Source of the DNA: Nocardiopsis algeriensis
Lineage (GTDB): Bacteria; Actinomycetota; Actinomycetes; Streptosporangiales; Streptosporangiaceae
Reading direction: 5' to 3'
Assembly: GCF_014203695.1 (NCBI RefSeq)
Contig: NZ_JACHJO010000002.1
Span: 335,893-399,892 of the forward strand
Length of the DNA: 64,000 nt
The notes under the pieces were generated by a model. The model searched no databases and was not told the DNA's origin. It saw only the letters and a program-made list of their open reading frames with translations. Of the stretch, positions 53,889-62,714 are shown in pieces (position 1 is the first letter of the stretch; each line of letters starts with the position of its first letter). The translations under genes were made by a program, and so were the position numbers.

Positions 53889-54944
53889 CTACAGGAAGCC
53901 GAGCCGGGCCATGCCCCGCCGCACCCGGGACCAGAACCCGGAGTCCTCCGGGCCGGGGAGGGCCGTCACCGCGGACGAGGCCAGACCCGCGGGGGCGTCC
54001 GCCAGCACCGTGAAGACGAATCCGTCCGCCTGCCACACGCTGTGGTACCGGCCCGTGTCGCCACCGGGGATCGTGTCGTGCTGTGGTGTGACGCCGCTTC
54101 CCCCCGTCCCGGTTCCGAGGTATCCGTTCCGGAGCACAGCGGGGCTTCCCGTGTCCAGTCTCCCACGCTGGATGAAAACGGACACCTGGGAGAGCCCGTC
54201 GGAGTAGACCGCGTGGATGACGCGCTGGTCCCCGTAACTGGTGCTGCGGGCGTCGACCAGGCACAGGTTCCAGGCGAGGCGTTCGGGAAGGACCCATCCC
54301 TGTTCGCGCAGCTCCTCCCGTTCCCCGCCGGTGAGGACGTCACCCCAGGGCTCGTCCCCGGAGGCGTGGTCGGGCCAGTGCTCGTCGCCCATCTCCAGGC
54401 CGGTCGTGCGAAAGCCCAGGACGCGCTCGCCCCGCTCGCCGTACACGGAGCTGCCGAGCAGTACGCCGGTGCCGGCGTCCACCCAGAACCGGCCCGCGGC
54501 CGTGCCGTCGGCGCGCAGGGCCTCCACCAGGTGGGCGTTCCGCCCGCCCAGCTCGTCCCTGCCCGCGTCGCGGACGGCGTAGACGTCCTCCAAGGTGCTC
54601 AGCAGGCTGTCGTCGAGCGCCTGGAGAGAGGAGTCGCGGACGACCAGGGCGTCCTCCGCGCCTTCGAGGGGCAGGAGGGCGATGCCGTCACCGGGGCGGT
54701 TGACCACACGCACCAGGAGGTCGCTCTCCCCGTCCTCCCCGGTCACCTCGCGGACGGCGCTGTAGGCGACCTCGTCCGCCGCCTCCGCGGCGCGGCGCAG
54801 CACGGGCATCCCGTCGTCGGGGCCCTCGGCGGGTACGTCCCCGGCGTCGGGAGAGACCGCTCCCGCCAGAAGGAGGACGCACAGCAGTGCCAGGGCCTGG
54901 AGAGGAGCCGGCGCGGTACGCGCGGAGGGGTTCCCCGCCCTCAC
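53889..54944 (-). CDS. exported MucB/RseB-like regulatory protein
   Basis: 351 residues, GTG start overlapping the anti-sigma stop (GTGA). Residues 1-40 form a signal sequence or anchor (LQALALLCVLLLAGAVSPDAG). The N-terminal domain resembles MucB/RseB N-terminal, LolA-like folds (VAYSAVREVTGEDG, FWVDAGTGVLLGSSVYGERGERVLGFRTTGLEMG) and the C-terminal domain matches the second RseB domain (WQADGFVFTVLADAPAG). RseB binds RseA and senses envelope damage. Adjacent, coupled position supports that role here. Confidence 0.82.
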   Translation of the reverse strand: MRAGNPSARTAPAPLQALALLCVLLLAGAVSPDAGDVPAEGPDDGMPVLRRAAEAADEVAYSAVREVTGEDGESDLLVRVVNRPGDGIALLPLEGAEDALVVRDSSLQALDDSLLSTLEDVYAVRDAGRDELGGRNAHLVEALRADGTAAGRFWVDAGTGVLLGSSVYGERGERVLGFRTTGLEMGDEHWPDHASGDEPWGDVLTGGEREELREQGWVLPERLAWNLCLVDARSTSYGDQRVIHAVYSDGLSQVSVFIQRGRLDTGSPAVLRNGYLGTGTGGSGVTPQHDTIPGGDTGRYHSVWQADGFVFTVLADAPAGLASSAVTALPGPEDSGFWSRVRRGMARLGFL

Positions 54945-55597
54945 CGCTCAGCCGGTGCGGGACCGGCCTCGTCCGCACCGCCGACCTCGTCCGCACCGGT
55001 CCCGGCCACCGTGAAGTGGCGGCTGGTGACGGCGTGCTCGAGGGCGAAGTCGGCCAGGCGCGGTTCCACCACGGGGGCCTCCTCGGTGCTGCCCCCGGCC
55101 ACGAAGGCGCTGCCGAGCAGCGCGGTGGCCACGGCGATCCCCGCGACGGCGTAGCGGCCGCCCGGGAAACCGGGGAAGAGGTGGGGGAACCGGTCCGTGC
55201 GGCGCCGGGAGGACCGCCCCGGGGCGGAGGTCCGCCCGCCGGCGTCCGGTGCCGGATCCACCGCCGGCACCTCGCCGGGAAAGCCTCCGAGCGGGCGTGA
55301 GGAACCCAGGGGCGCGCTGGAGCCGAAGCTCCCGGGCGGTGGCCCCGGAGGGCCTCCGAAGGGCCCTCCGCCGACGCCGGGGTCCCGGGAGAGGCCGGCC
55401 AGCCTGCCCATGAAGTCGTGGTCGGGTTCGGGCTCGCACAGGCCGTGGAGCCGTCTCTTGAGACGGCGCAGCATGTCCGCCTCGAACCGGCAGCTCTCGC
55501 ACTTGGCGAGGTGGATGAGGGCGGTCTCGTGCTCGTCGGGCCCGAGTTCTCCGTCGACCAGCGCGGAGAGCCGTTCCCCCAGGTGGTCCCTACTCAC
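54941..55597 (-). CDS. zinc-finger anti-sigma factor for SigE
   Basis: 218 residues from GTG 55597, overlapping the sigE stop by four bases. Residues 4-60 are a ZAS (zf-HC2) domain: [22 protein letters not shown] then [11 protein letters not shown] with the Hx3Cx2C zinc motif. A Pro/Gly-rich stretch follows, then one membrane helix ([20 protein letters not shown], about 150-172) and an extracellular tail. It would hold SigE at the membrane until envelope stress. Confidence 0.88.
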   Translation of the reverse strand: MSRDHLGERLSALVDGELGPDEHETALIHLAKCESCRFEADMLRRLKRRLHGLCEPEPDHDFMGRLAGLSRDPGVGGGPFGGPPGPPPGSFGSSAPLGSSRPLGGFPGEVPAVDPAPDAGGRTSAPGRSSRRRTDRFPHLFPGFPGGRYAVAGIAVATALLGSAFVAGGSTEEAPVVEPRLADFALEHAVTSRHFTVAGTGADEVGGADEAGPAPAER

Positions 55598-56193
55598 TCC
55601 GCCTCCCCGTTGGTCGCGTTCGCGCCGTCCTTCTGCCGCTGGGCCGCAGCCAGGCTCCGCCTGTGTTCCAGGGCCCGGCGCAGCTGGGCGCGGCCCCGGT
55701 GGATGCGGCTGCGGACGGTGCCGAGCTTGACGCCGAGCGTTGCGGCGATCTCCTCGTAGGAGAGCCCCTCGATGTCGCAGAGGACCACGGGGGCGCGGAA
55801 CTCGGCGGGCAGGGCGTCCAGGGCGGCCTGGATGTCGGCGTCGAAGTGCCGGTCGTCGTAGCGCTGGGCGGGCGAGGGTTCGCGGCCCTCCAGGCGCTCG
55901 TCGGCGTTCTCGGCCAGGCCCTCGAAGCGGATCCGGGCCTTGCGCCGGGCCGTGTCGAGGAAGAGGTTGGTGGTGATGCGGTGCAGCCAGCCCTCGAAGG
56001 TACCGGGGGTGTAGTTGGCCAGGGAGCGGAACACCCGGATGAAGACCTCCTGGGTGAGGTCCTCGGCGTCGTGCCTGTTGCCGGTGAGCCGGTAGGCGAG
56101 CCGGTACACCCGAGGGGAGTGGGTGCGGACGACCTCGTCCCAGCTCGGCGGTTCCCATGCCTCGAATTCGACGGCTGAGCCGGATTCTGGCAC
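55594..56193 (-). CDS. sigE: ECF RNA polymerase sigma factor, SigE type
   Basis: 199 residues, GTG start with AAGGGAG upstream. Region 2 at about 25-95 ([47 protein letters not shown]), region 4 at about 125-185 ([48 protein letters not shown]). Closest in style to actinobacterial SigE, which controls envelope-stress genes including htrA. Overlaps the anti-sigma gene, so the two are made in step. Confidence 0.93.
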   Translation of the reverse strand: MPESGSAVEFEAWEPPSWDEVVRTHSPRVYRLAYRLTGNRHDAEDLTQEVFIRVFRSLANYTPGTFEGWLHRITTNLFLDTARRKARIRFEGLAENADERLEGREPSPAQRYDDRHFDADIQAALDALPAEFRAPVVLCDIEGLSYEEIAATLGVKLGTVRSRIHRGRAQLRRALEHRRSLAAAQRQKDGANATNGEAE

Positions 56194-56378
56194 CGCTTCT
56201 CCCTTCCTTCCGTCGATGCGCCGACCAGTCCCGGGGGGAGTACTGCTTCGTGGCGATCAACGTACGTTCATCCGGGTTCAACGCCGCAGGGCGCCCGTTA
56301 AGTTCCGTTTCCCCGCTCGGAGTTGGTACCGGATCGCGTTAGGCTTCTGGCGGGGCAGCGACCATCCTTCCACGTTGG

Positions 56379-57101
56379 GTGACCATCTGCTGGTCAGCCC
56401 GGCCCCGAACGCGTCGACAGCAGCGGGAGGCCGTCATCGCCGGCACTGGAGAGACAGCGGCCCGACCCACCTGGGCCGGGGCGGAGCAGAGCAGGTTCGA
56501 GCAGGAGGCCCTCGCCGACGGCCCCCTCGCCGATGCCTACGACGCGGGCAACCGGTCCACGGCACCGCCGGTGGCGCCGGCCGCGGGTGCGGCGCTGCGC
56601 TTCCTCGCGGCCTCGACCGGGGCGCGCTCCGTGGTGGAGATCGGCACGGGGTGCGGCGCCTCGGGACTGTGGCTGCTGCGCGGCATGGCCCGTGACGGGA
56701 TCCTCACGACGGTCGACGCCGACGCCGCCCACGTGGACCGGGCGCGCTCGGTGTTCACCCGCGCGGGCTTCGGGGTCGGCCGTGCCCGGCTGATCTGCGG
56801 GACGGCCCAGGAGGTGCTCCCCCGGTTGGCCGACGGCGGTTACGACATGGTGTTCGTCGACGCCGATCCGGTGTCCTACCCCGACTTCCTCGCCGAGGCG
56901 ATGCGGCTGCTGCGCCCGGGGGGCATGGTGGTCCTGCACGGCATCCTGGCCGGCCCCGCCGGTCCGGACGGACCCCTGCGCGTGCCCGATCCCGCCGAGG
57001 CGGCGGTGCACGGCACGGTCCGCGCGGTGCGCGAGCAGGAGGACCTGGTCCCTCTCCTGCTCCCCCTCGGCGAGGGGCTCCTGGCCGCCATCCGCCCCTG
57101 A
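56379..57101 (+). CDS. SAM-dependent O-methyltransferase
   Basis: 240 residues from GTG 56379 (start uncertain; no ATG fits). Class I methyltransferase of the caffeoyl-CoA/catechol type: motif I VVEIGTGCGASGLWLL, acidic motif TVDADAAHVDRAR, GTAQEVLPRL, YDMVFVDADPVSYPDFLAEAMRLLRPGG. This gene commonly lies divergent from sigE in actinobacteria. Substrate unknown. TAGGCT near 56339 may be its -10 box. Confidence 0.88.
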   Translation: MTICWSARPRTRRQQREAVIAGTGETAARPTWAGAEQSRFEQEALADGPLADAYDAGNRSTAPPVAPAAGAALRFLAASTGARSVVEIGTGCGASGLWLLRGMARDGILTTVDADAAHVDRARSVFTRAGFGVGRARLICGTAQEVLPRLADGGYDMVFVDADPVSYPDFLAEAMRLLRPGGMVVLHGILAGPAGPDGPLRVPDPAEAAVHGTVRAVREQEDLVPLLLPLGEGLLAAIRP

Positions 57102-57112
57102 GACGCCCTCCC

Positions 57113-57142
57113 GGGGCGGCGGACCCCTGTGACCGCCGCCCC
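57113..57142. terminator. bidirectional hairpin terminator
   Basis: GGGGCGGCGG / CCGCCGCCCC, 10-bp perfect stem with a 10-nt loop, between the convergent methyltransferase and pepA stops. Confidence 0.75.
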
Positions 57143-57153
57143 GCGGTCCGGCC

Positions 57154-58659
57154 CTACAGCCCCGAGAGCCAGCGCAGGAGGGTCCGGGTGGCGAAGGCGG
57201 TCCCGCCCTTGCTCAGGATCCCGTCCTCACGCGTCGAGCGGCCGGGGCCCGCGATGTCGAGGTGGGCCCACGGCAGGCCGCCGGTGAACTCGCGCAGGAA
57301 GAGCGCGGCGTCCGTGGCGCCCGCCGGCCCGAACTCCCCGCGGGTACCGATGTTGGCCAGGTCCGCGACCCTGGACCGGAGGGTCTCGGTGTAGGCCTCG
57401 ACCAGGGGCATCCGCCACAGCGGCTCCCCCGCCTCCTCGGAGGCCGCCAGGATCTGGGACGCGAGGTCGTCGTCGGTGCTGAAGAGCGCGCCGGTGCCGC
57501 TGCCCAGCGCCACCCTGGCGGCGCCGGTGAGGGTGGCGACGTCCACCAGGAGGTCGGGCTCCAGCCGGTCGACGGCATAGCCCAGGGCGTCGGCGAGGAC
57601 CAGCCGCCCCTCGGCGTCGGTGTTGAGCACCTCGACGGTGGTGCCCGAGTAGGTGGTGAGGACGTCCCCGACCCGGGTGGCGTCACCGGAGAAGGCGTTC
57701 TCGGCCAGGGCGAGCAGGCCGGTCACGCGCACGGGGGCGGACACGGCCGACAGGGCGGACAGCACGGCGAGGACGATCGCCGCTCCGCTCATGTCGGTCT
57801 TCATCAGCGCCATGTTGTCGGTGGGCTTGAGCGAGAGGCCGCCGGTGTCGAACGTGATGCCCTTGCCGACGAGCACGACGTGCCGGTCGGCGTTCTCGGG
57901 GACATACGAGAGCTGAACCAGGCGCGGAGGCCTCGGAGAGCCCTGGCCGACGCCGAGGATCGCGCCGAAGCCGCCCTCCTCCAGCTCCTTCTCGTCCCAG
58001 ACCCGCACCTCCAGGCCGCCGCGTGCGGCCGCCTCGCGGGCGCGCTCCGCCATCCAGGCGGGGTCCTTCTCCTGGGAGGGCGTGTTGATGAGGTCGCGGG
58101 CCAGAGCGGCGGCAGCGGCCAGGTCGCCGCCCCGGCGCAGGGCCGCCTCCGACCCCTGCGCCCCGACCGCCTCGACCACGGGGGCCGGGCGCTGGTCGGC
58201 GGGCCTTTCCTGGCTCTTCATGTCGAAGGTGTAGGAGGCGAGCAGCACGCCCTCGGCGAAGGCCGTGGCGGCGGCGTCGCCGGCGCCGGTCCAGGCGAAG
58301 GCGACGCGCTCCCGGCCGCGTGCAGACCGGGCCAGTGTCGCCCCGGCCTTCCGGAGGTCGTCGGGCGAGCCCGAACCGACCCCCAGAAGTGCCAGTCTGG
58401 CCAGGCCCTGCTCCCGTGCCACCGGGAACTGGGCCCACTCCCCGGCCTTGCCGGTGAGCGAGTAGTGCGTGAACAGGTCTGCGAGCGGCGCCGGGAGGAG
58501 CCGTCCGAGTCCGCCCTCGCCCACCCCCTCGACCGCTGACGGTCCGCCGTCCCCCGTGGTGACGGGGAGGACCAGAAGGTCCGCGGAGGAGTCGGTGAGG
58601 GTTCCGGTGACGGGGTGGATCTCCGTGGCGAATGGCACAGGCCGCTCACAATCGTTCAC
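57154..58659 (-). CDS. pepA: leucyl aminopeptidase (M17)
   Basis: 501 residues, GTG start. Two-zinc aminopeptidase: GKGITFDTGGLSLKP, MKTDMSGAAIVL, VLNTDAEGRLVLADAL signature, DVATLTGAARVALG, and DLANIGTRGEFGPAG. The N-terminal macro-like domain covers residues 15-170. Active as a cytoplasmic hexamer in peptide turnover. Length and all ligand motifs are normal. Confidence 0.95.
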   Translation of the reverse strand: MNDCERPVPFATEIHPVTGTLTDSSADLLVLPVTTGDGGPSAVEGVGEGGLGRLLPAPLADLFTHYSLTGKAGEWAQFPVAREQGLARLALLGVGSGSPDDLRKAGATLARSARGRERVAFAWTGAGDAAATAFAEGVLLASYTFDMKSQERPADQRPAPVVEAVGAQGSEAALRRGGDLAAAAALARDLINTPSQEKDPAWMAERAREAAARGGLEVRVWDEKELEEGGFGAILGVGQGSPRPPRLVQLSYVPENADRHVVLVGKGITFDTGGLSLKPTDNMALMKTDMSGAAIVLAVLSALSAVSAPVRVTGLLALAENAFSGDATRVGDVLTTYSGTTVEVLNTDAEGRLVLADALGYAVDRLEPDLLVDVATLTGAARVALGSGTGALFSTDDDLASQILAASEEAGEPLWRMPLVEAYTETLRSRVADLANIGTRGEFGPAGATDAALFLREFTGGLPWAHLDIAGPGRSTREDGILSKGGTAFATRTLLRWLSGL

Positions 58660-58731
58660 TCGTTGTCGAGACTTCTGCCTCGGGGGGTGTCAGGGCCCTG
58701 CGGCCCAGGTGGGGAAGGTAGTTCTCCGGCC

Positions 58732-58899
58732 CTAGCCGATGACACCCTGAAGCGCGTCCCGGAGCTCGGCGGCCTCGCTCGGTGTCAGTTCGACGACCAG
58801 GCGGCCACCTCCCTCCAGCGGAACACGCATGATGATGCCGCGACCCTCCTTGGTGACCTCCAAAGGCCCGTCGCTGGTCCTCGGCTTCATCGCCGCCAT
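58732..58899 (-). CDS. DUF3117 family protein
   Basis: 55 residues: starts MAAMKPRTSDGPLEVTKEGR, continues with IIMRVPLEGGGRLVVELT and ends LRDALQGVIG. This is the highly conserved short actinobacterial family DUF3117, whose function is unknown. AAAGGGG precedes the ATG at 58899. It sits 72 bp upstream of pepA on the same strand. Confidence 0.93.
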   Translation of the reverse strand: MAAMKPRTSDGPLEVTKEGRGIIMRVPLEGGGRLVVELTPSEAAELRDALQGVIG

Positions 58900-59166
58900 G
58901 CCATTCCCCTTTCTCGTTTTCCTCGCGGTGGCCGGGCCACAGCACCGGCGCCGATCCGAGTGCCGTCTCGGCTCCGGAGCCGTGGGCCGGTTCCGTGTGA
59001 CTCGCGTCCGTGTGACTTAAGGGACGGGAATCGCTCTTCGACCATTATCTCGGAGGTTCGCCCCCGTGTGTGCGCCAGGCAACAGCCACAGGGACCGCAC
59101 ACACGCACCAACGAGGAATCGTCAATCCCTGATGATATATCGGGACTGGCCGAAACCCCGTGGAGA
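58900..59166. other. intergenic region upstream of DUF3117
   Basis: About 270 bp without a convincing gene; presumably holds the DUF3117 promoter. The 59030-59145 part is AT-richer, with TCAATCCCTGATGATATAT. Confidence 0.4.
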
Positions 59167-59188
59167 GCCGGGGCCGCGCGGCCCCGGC
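59167..59188 (-). terminator. perfect 22-nt palindrome terminator
   Basis: GCCGGGGCCGC joined directly to GCGGCCCCGGC, four bases beyond the minus-strand stop at 59193. Confidence 0.7.
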
Positions 59189-59192
59189 CTCC

Positions 59193-59795
59193 TCAGAGCA
59201 GGGGCCCGGTGGAGACCATCCGGGTCCCCTCGCGCGTGACCGAGGACCACTCCGCCTCGAGGCCCTTGCCCTCGGAGGCGGGCCACACCGTCAGTTCCGA
59301 CTCGTCGACGCAGCGCTCCTCGGGATCCGCCGTCTCGGTGTAGGTGTAGACGCGCCGGTCGTTGTCCGCGGCGGTCAGCGCGAGCGTGCCGGAGCAGTTG
59401 AAGGTCGTCCACGCGGTGCTGCCGCGCTCGGCGCCCTCCTCGATCCGTACCTCCGCGTGCCAGTCGGCGACGTGGTTGCCCTCGGTGTCGGTCTGGACCA
59501 TCTCACCGGACCAGGACCCGACGAAAACCTCTGCCCCGACGGTGACCGCCGGGGCCTCCTCCTCGCTGTCACCGGACAGTGCCCACACCGCGGCGGCACC
59601 TCCGGCGACCAGTAGCACGGCCAGCCCGGCCGCGATCCCCGCGCCGATCTGACGGCGGCGCCTGGCATTGGTGCGAACCGTCCTGGGCGGCGGCCACAGG
59701 GACAGCTGCCGCACGGGAACGATGGGGGTCGTCCCGGTCCCGGGCCGATCATCCCCGCCGTCGGTTCCCGACTCGAGTTCGGCTGCTGCTTCCAT
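59193..59795 (-). CDS. single-span membrane protein with extracellular domain, unknown function
   Basis: 200 residues from ATG 59795 (AAGG nine bases upstream; an ATG at 59804 has the site directly abutting it). Cytoplasmic Pro/Thr-rich start with RTNARRRRQIGAG, a helix at about 50-72 (IAAGLAVLLVAGGAAAVWAL), then an outside domain: VFVGSWSGEMVQTDTEGNHVADWHAEV, TTFNCSGTLALTAADNDRRVYTYTETADPEERC. Two cysteines may form a disulfide. Similar domains occur fused to actinobacterial Ser/Thr kinases, but no kinase is here. Function unknown. Confidence 0.65.
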   Translation of the reverse strand: MEAAAELESGTDGGDDRPGTGTTPIVPVRQLSLWPPPRTVRTNARRRRQIGAGIAAGLAVLLVAGGAAAVWALSGDSEEEAPAVTVGAEVFVGSWSGEMVQTDTEGNHVADWHAEVRIEEGAERGSTAWTTFNCSGTLALTAADNDRRVYTYTETADPEERCVDESELTVWPASEGKGLEAEWSSVTREGTRMVSTGPLL

Positions 59796-59941
59796 CCTCG
59801 TCATCCTTACAGGGCTGCACCCGTCCCAGGGGGCGGAACGGGGGGTACGAAAGTACAGCGACCGAGAATAGAACACATAATCGCCACAGATCCGGCAAAA
59901 AAGTGCACCCTGGATGTGATGCACGACATAGGAGCGCCGAA

Positions 59942-60415
59942 TCAGCTCCTCGTGTCGCCGTCGCCGCCTTCCGCGGTCACGGGAGCCTCCTCCGCCCCGG
60001 ACGTCTCGGGGGCGTAGGCGTCGTCGGGCAGCGGGGGCGCGGGAACCGCCTCGTCGGGGTCGCCGGGCAGGTCGGAGCCCGGAACGGGACCGCTGCCCCG
60101 GGGCACGTAGGAGGGGTCGAGGCGGGAGAGGCGCCACTCCAGGTCCTCGATCCGGGACTCCCGGTCCCGCAGCGTGGCGGTCAGTCGGAACAGCAGCTCG
60201 TCCACGGCGCGCACGTGGTAGCCCCACATCGCCAGGGGGAGGACGAGCCGACCCAGTTCCACCGCCTTCACCGGGCGGTCGTCGGGCAGTTCCAGCGGGG
60301 GGTAGTCGGCCTCGTACCGGGCGAGCCGGCCGCCCTTGCCGAGCACGACGTACACGACGCCGACGAGCACGGCCAGGGCAGCCAGCGCGACCAGGATCAT
60401 GATGAGTTCGGGCAC
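59942..60415 (-). CDS. DivIVA-domain membrane protein
   Basis: 157 residues. N-terminal helix at 3-24 (LIMILVALAALAVLVGVVYVVL), then RPVKAVELGRLVLPLAMWGYHVRAVDELLFRLTATLRDRE, which is the DivIVA-domain pattern (short beta turn plus coiled coil), and an acidic Pro-rich tail. Membrane-tethered relatives lie next to the LOG-family gene in many actinobacteria and may take part in polar or septal organisation. Confidence 0.78.
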   Translation of the reverse strand: MPELIMILVALAALAVLVGVVYVVLGKGGRLARYEADYPPLELPDDRPVKAVELGRLVLPLAMWGYHVRAVDELLFRLTATLRDRESRIEDLEWRLSRLDPSYVPRGSGPVPGSDLPGDPDEAVPAPPLPDDAYAPETSGAEEAPVTAEGGDGDTRS

Positions 60416-60469
60416 GGGACCGATCGTGCCACAATCCGGACGCCTTGCGGGAGCGGTCCCGCCGGCCTC

Positions 60470-61261
60470 CTACTGCTCGGGTCCGGCGCCCTCGCCGCTC
60501 CCGTTCTCCCGATGTGCGATGTCGAGGTGCGCCTTCTTGATGATCTCGACGACCTCGTCGGGGTCGTCGGTCATCCGGAGCAGGTCCATGTCACCGGGCT
60601 TGATCAGCCCGTTCTCCAGCAGGCTCTCCCGGGCCCACTTCTCCAGACCGCCCCAGAACTCCGTGCCGACGAGCACGACGGGGAACCGGGTGACCTTGTC
60701 GGTCTGTACGAGCGTGGCCGCCTCGAACAGCTCGTCCAGGGTCCCGAAACCGCCCGGGAGCACCACGAAGGCCTGCGAGTACTTCACGAACATCAGCTTG
60801 CGGACGAAGAAGTAGCGGAAGGTCACCCCCATGTCGATGTAGGGGTTGAGGTTCTGTTCGAAGGGGAGCTCGATGCCGAGCCCGACGGACAGGCCTCCCG
60901 CCTCCTGCGCGCCCTTGTTGGCGGCCTCCATCATGCCGGGGCCGCCACCGGTGACCGTCGCGTACCCGGCCTCCGCGATCTTGCGGCCGACCTGGACCCC
61001 CAGCTCGTAGTAGGGGGTTCCCGGCTGGATCCGGGCCGATCCGAAGACGCTGACCGCGGAGGGCATCTCGGACAGCAGACCGAACCCCTCGACGACCTCC
61101 GACTGGATGCGCAGCACCCGCCAGGGATCGGTGTGCACCCAGTCGGACGGCCCGCGCCGGTCCAGCAGCCTCTGGTCCGTGGTGGTGCGGGGGATGGAGT
61201 CGCCCCGGTAGGTGAGGGGACCGGCCGACCTCGTCTGCTTGTGCTTGGCTTCTTCCGTCAT
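60470..61261 (-). CDS. LOG-family (TIGR00730) nucleotide phosphoribohydrolase
   Basis: 263 residues. Rossmann-like LOG fold: AVSVFGSARIQPGTPYYELG, YATVTGGGPGMMEAANKGA, SVGLGIELPFEQNLNPYID and catalytic PGGFGTLDELFEA. LOG enzymes remove ribose 5-phosphate from cytokinin-like or other nucleoside monophosphates. The residues for catalysis (R, GGxGT, E) are intact. Starts 54 bp before the DivIVA-domain gene. Confidence 0.9.
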   Translation of the reverse strand: MTEEAKHKQTRSAGPLTYRGDSIPRTTTDQRLLDRRGPSDWVHTDPWRVLRIQSEVVEGFGLLSEMPSAVSVFGSARIQPGTPYYELGVQVGRKIAEAGYATVTGGGPGMMEAANKGAQEAGGLSVGLGIELPFEQNLNPYIDMGVTFRYFFVRKLMFVKYSQAFVVLPGGFGTLDELFEAATLVQTDKVTRFPVVLVGTEFWGGLEKWARESLLENGLIKPGDMDLLRMTDDPDEVVEIIKKAHLDIAHRENGSGEGAGPEQ

Positions 61262-61327
61262 GCAGTAAAGCTATCCACGCAGGTGCGACCCACACCTGAA
61301 TCCCATGTGGCACACCGGTGACAGAAA

Positions 61328-61358
61328 GCTCCCCTCGGGCCCCTGCCCCGAGGGGAGC
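61328..61358. other. orphan 12-bp hairpin in a divergent region
   Basis: GCTCCCCTCGGG / CCCGAGGGGAGC with a 7-nt loop, upstream of both neighbours. Terminator-like in form but not downstream of any gene. The rest of the 61262-61634 gap is AT-richer (61405-61490) and holds no convincing gene; TATGCT at 61535-61540 may be a -10 box for the plus-strand pair. Confidence 0.6.
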
Positions 61359-61634
61359 GGCGGGGGCTGTCCCGGGTTCCCGGCCCCCGATCGGCGGGAA
61401 ACCGAGCCCAAAATGCCCGAATAGATAATTGATGCCAGATAAGTCGAAAAAGTCTTTCCACCGCCGTGACCTGCGCGGACACCAATTTTTCGAAGTTCCC
61501 CGCCTTTACCTCACCCCGACCCCCACCCATCCTCTATGCTGCTTTCCAAACAAATGAACACGTGACCCCGCGACGCCATCCAGCGCCCGGGGTCGTGGCC
61601 AGCAACACACCTCTTTAAGAACAGGATTGCCGGC

Positions 61635-62228
61635 GTGCACCAGTTTAGTGCTGCGCTTGTGAGCCGTACCCTCGGTACGCTCCTGGCGCTGATCCTCCCG
61701 TCCCGCGGCCGCCACTGCGGTTCCGGTCTCCTCTCCCGTCGCCGCAGGTCGACGCGGGTCCGCCGCTATGTGGCCGCCCCCGCCCCGGCGGCCGCTCCGC
61801 GACACACCCCCGAGCCTCCCCGGCCCCGGCCCCGTCCGGCCGAGCCCCGTCGGCTGCTGAGCGCCGACGACGTGGCGCTGGTGCGGCCCTACTACGAGGC
61901 CCACGAAAAGCACGTGGCCCGCATGCGCGCTGCCTTCGCCGCTGACACCCAGCCGAAGCAGGCGCCCCAGCCGTCTCGACTCCCGCAAAAGCCCCAGGCG
62001 CCCCAGCTGCCCGAGCCGCGCATCCCCGAGGGCGACCTGCTCGCCGGCGAAACCATCCCCCTCCCCGAGCCTGTATCTCTGCCGCTGTCGGTGCCTGGCC
62101 CTGCGCCCGTACCTGCGCGGGGCCGTCACCACCGCCTGGACGAGGCCGAGCTGGACCGTGAACTGGCCCGGCTCACCCGCATGTGGCACACCCAGCGGCA
62201 GAACCTCCAGATGGGGGTGCCCGCATGA
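61635..62228 (+). CDS. Arg/Pro-rich protein coupled to a HATPase gene, unknown function
   Basis: 197 residues, GTG start (uncertain). A short hydrophobic stretch (LGTLLALILPSRGRHC) is followed by a basic segment (SRRRRSTRVRRYVAA), a Pro-rich region (about 50-75), a helical block LLSADDVALVRPYYEAHEKHVARMRAAF, another Pro-rich linker and a C-terminal helix DEAELDRELARLTRMWHTQRQ. I recognise it only as one of the small proteins encoded ahead of anti-sigma-like ATPases in actinomycetes. The stop overlaps the next start (ATGA), so the two are coupled. Confidence 0.6.
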   Translation: MHQFSAALVSRTLGTLLALILPSRGRHCGSGLLSRRRRSTRVRRYVAAPAPAAAPRHTPEPPRPRPRPAEPRRLLSADDVALVRPYYEAHEKHVARMRAAFAADTQPKQAPQPSRLPQKPQAPQLPEPRIPEGDLLAGETIPLPEPVSLPLSVPGPAPVPARGRHHRLDEAELDRELARLTRMWHTQRQNLQMGVPA

Positions 62229-62707
62229 GCGTGCAGCGCGCCTTCTGGGAACACCGCACCTACCCCGGTGACCTGTCCCAGCTCAAGCAGGTCCGGAAAG
62301 ACCTGGCCACCGACCTGACCGGCTTCCCCGACGAAGCCGTCCAGACTCTGGTGCTGTGTGCCAGTGAGCTGTTCGCCAACGCCTGCAAGTACACCGCCTC
62401 CGGCCAGAAAGACGGCCAGGTTCTCCGCACCCTGTGCCTGCGTCGCGGACGCCTGCTGCGCCTGGGCTTCACCGACGACGGAGGCAGCGGCCGCATCCCG
62501 CAGATCCCGACCGAGCGCACCGCCACCGAGTGGGACGAGGCCGAGGGCCAGCGAGGCCTCCTCATGGTCCAGGCACTCTCCGTCGCCTGGGGATATGACC
62601 GCACCTGCCCCTGGACCGACACCGGAACCCACACCTGGGCCCTGGTCCCCCTCACCGACGGCACCACACCCCCACCGCACCTGAAGCCCTACATCTTCAC
62701 CCGCTGA
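62225..62707 (+). CDS. ATP-binding protein, SpoIIAB/RsbW-like (HATPase_c_2)
   Basis: 160 residues from ATG 62225. GHKL fold: VRKDLATDLTGFPDEAVQTLVLCASELFANACKYTASG (N-box), LRLGFTDDGGSGRIP (G1 box with DDGG), EAEGQRGLLMVQALSVAWGYD (G2-like) and HTWALVPL. No sensor or phosphoacceptor histidine, so it belongs with anti-sigma or orphan serine-kinase-like regulators common in streptomycetes and relatives. The partner sigma or anti-anti-sigma protein is not adjacent. Confidence 0.88.
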   Translation: MSVQRAFWEHRTYPGDLSQLKQVRKDLATDLTGFPDEAVQTLVLCASELFANACKYTASGQKDGQVLRTLCLRRGRLLRLGFTDDGGSGRIPQIPTERTATEWDEAEGQRGLLMVQALSVAWGYDRTCPWTDTGTHTWALVPLTDGTTPPPHLKPYIFTR

Positions 62708-62714
62708 CACAGCC

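Noticed and set aside
56259-56268. AACGTACGTT palindrome between sigE and the methyltransferase gene as an operator
   Set aside because: A perfect 10-mer, but single, short and with no regulator gene nearby; a SigE-type -35/-10 pair with proper spacing could not be found either.
61258-61530. 90-codon minus-strand frame upstream of the LOG gene
   Set aside because: Poor codon bias, includes the orphan hairpin, and overlaps the LOG start region.
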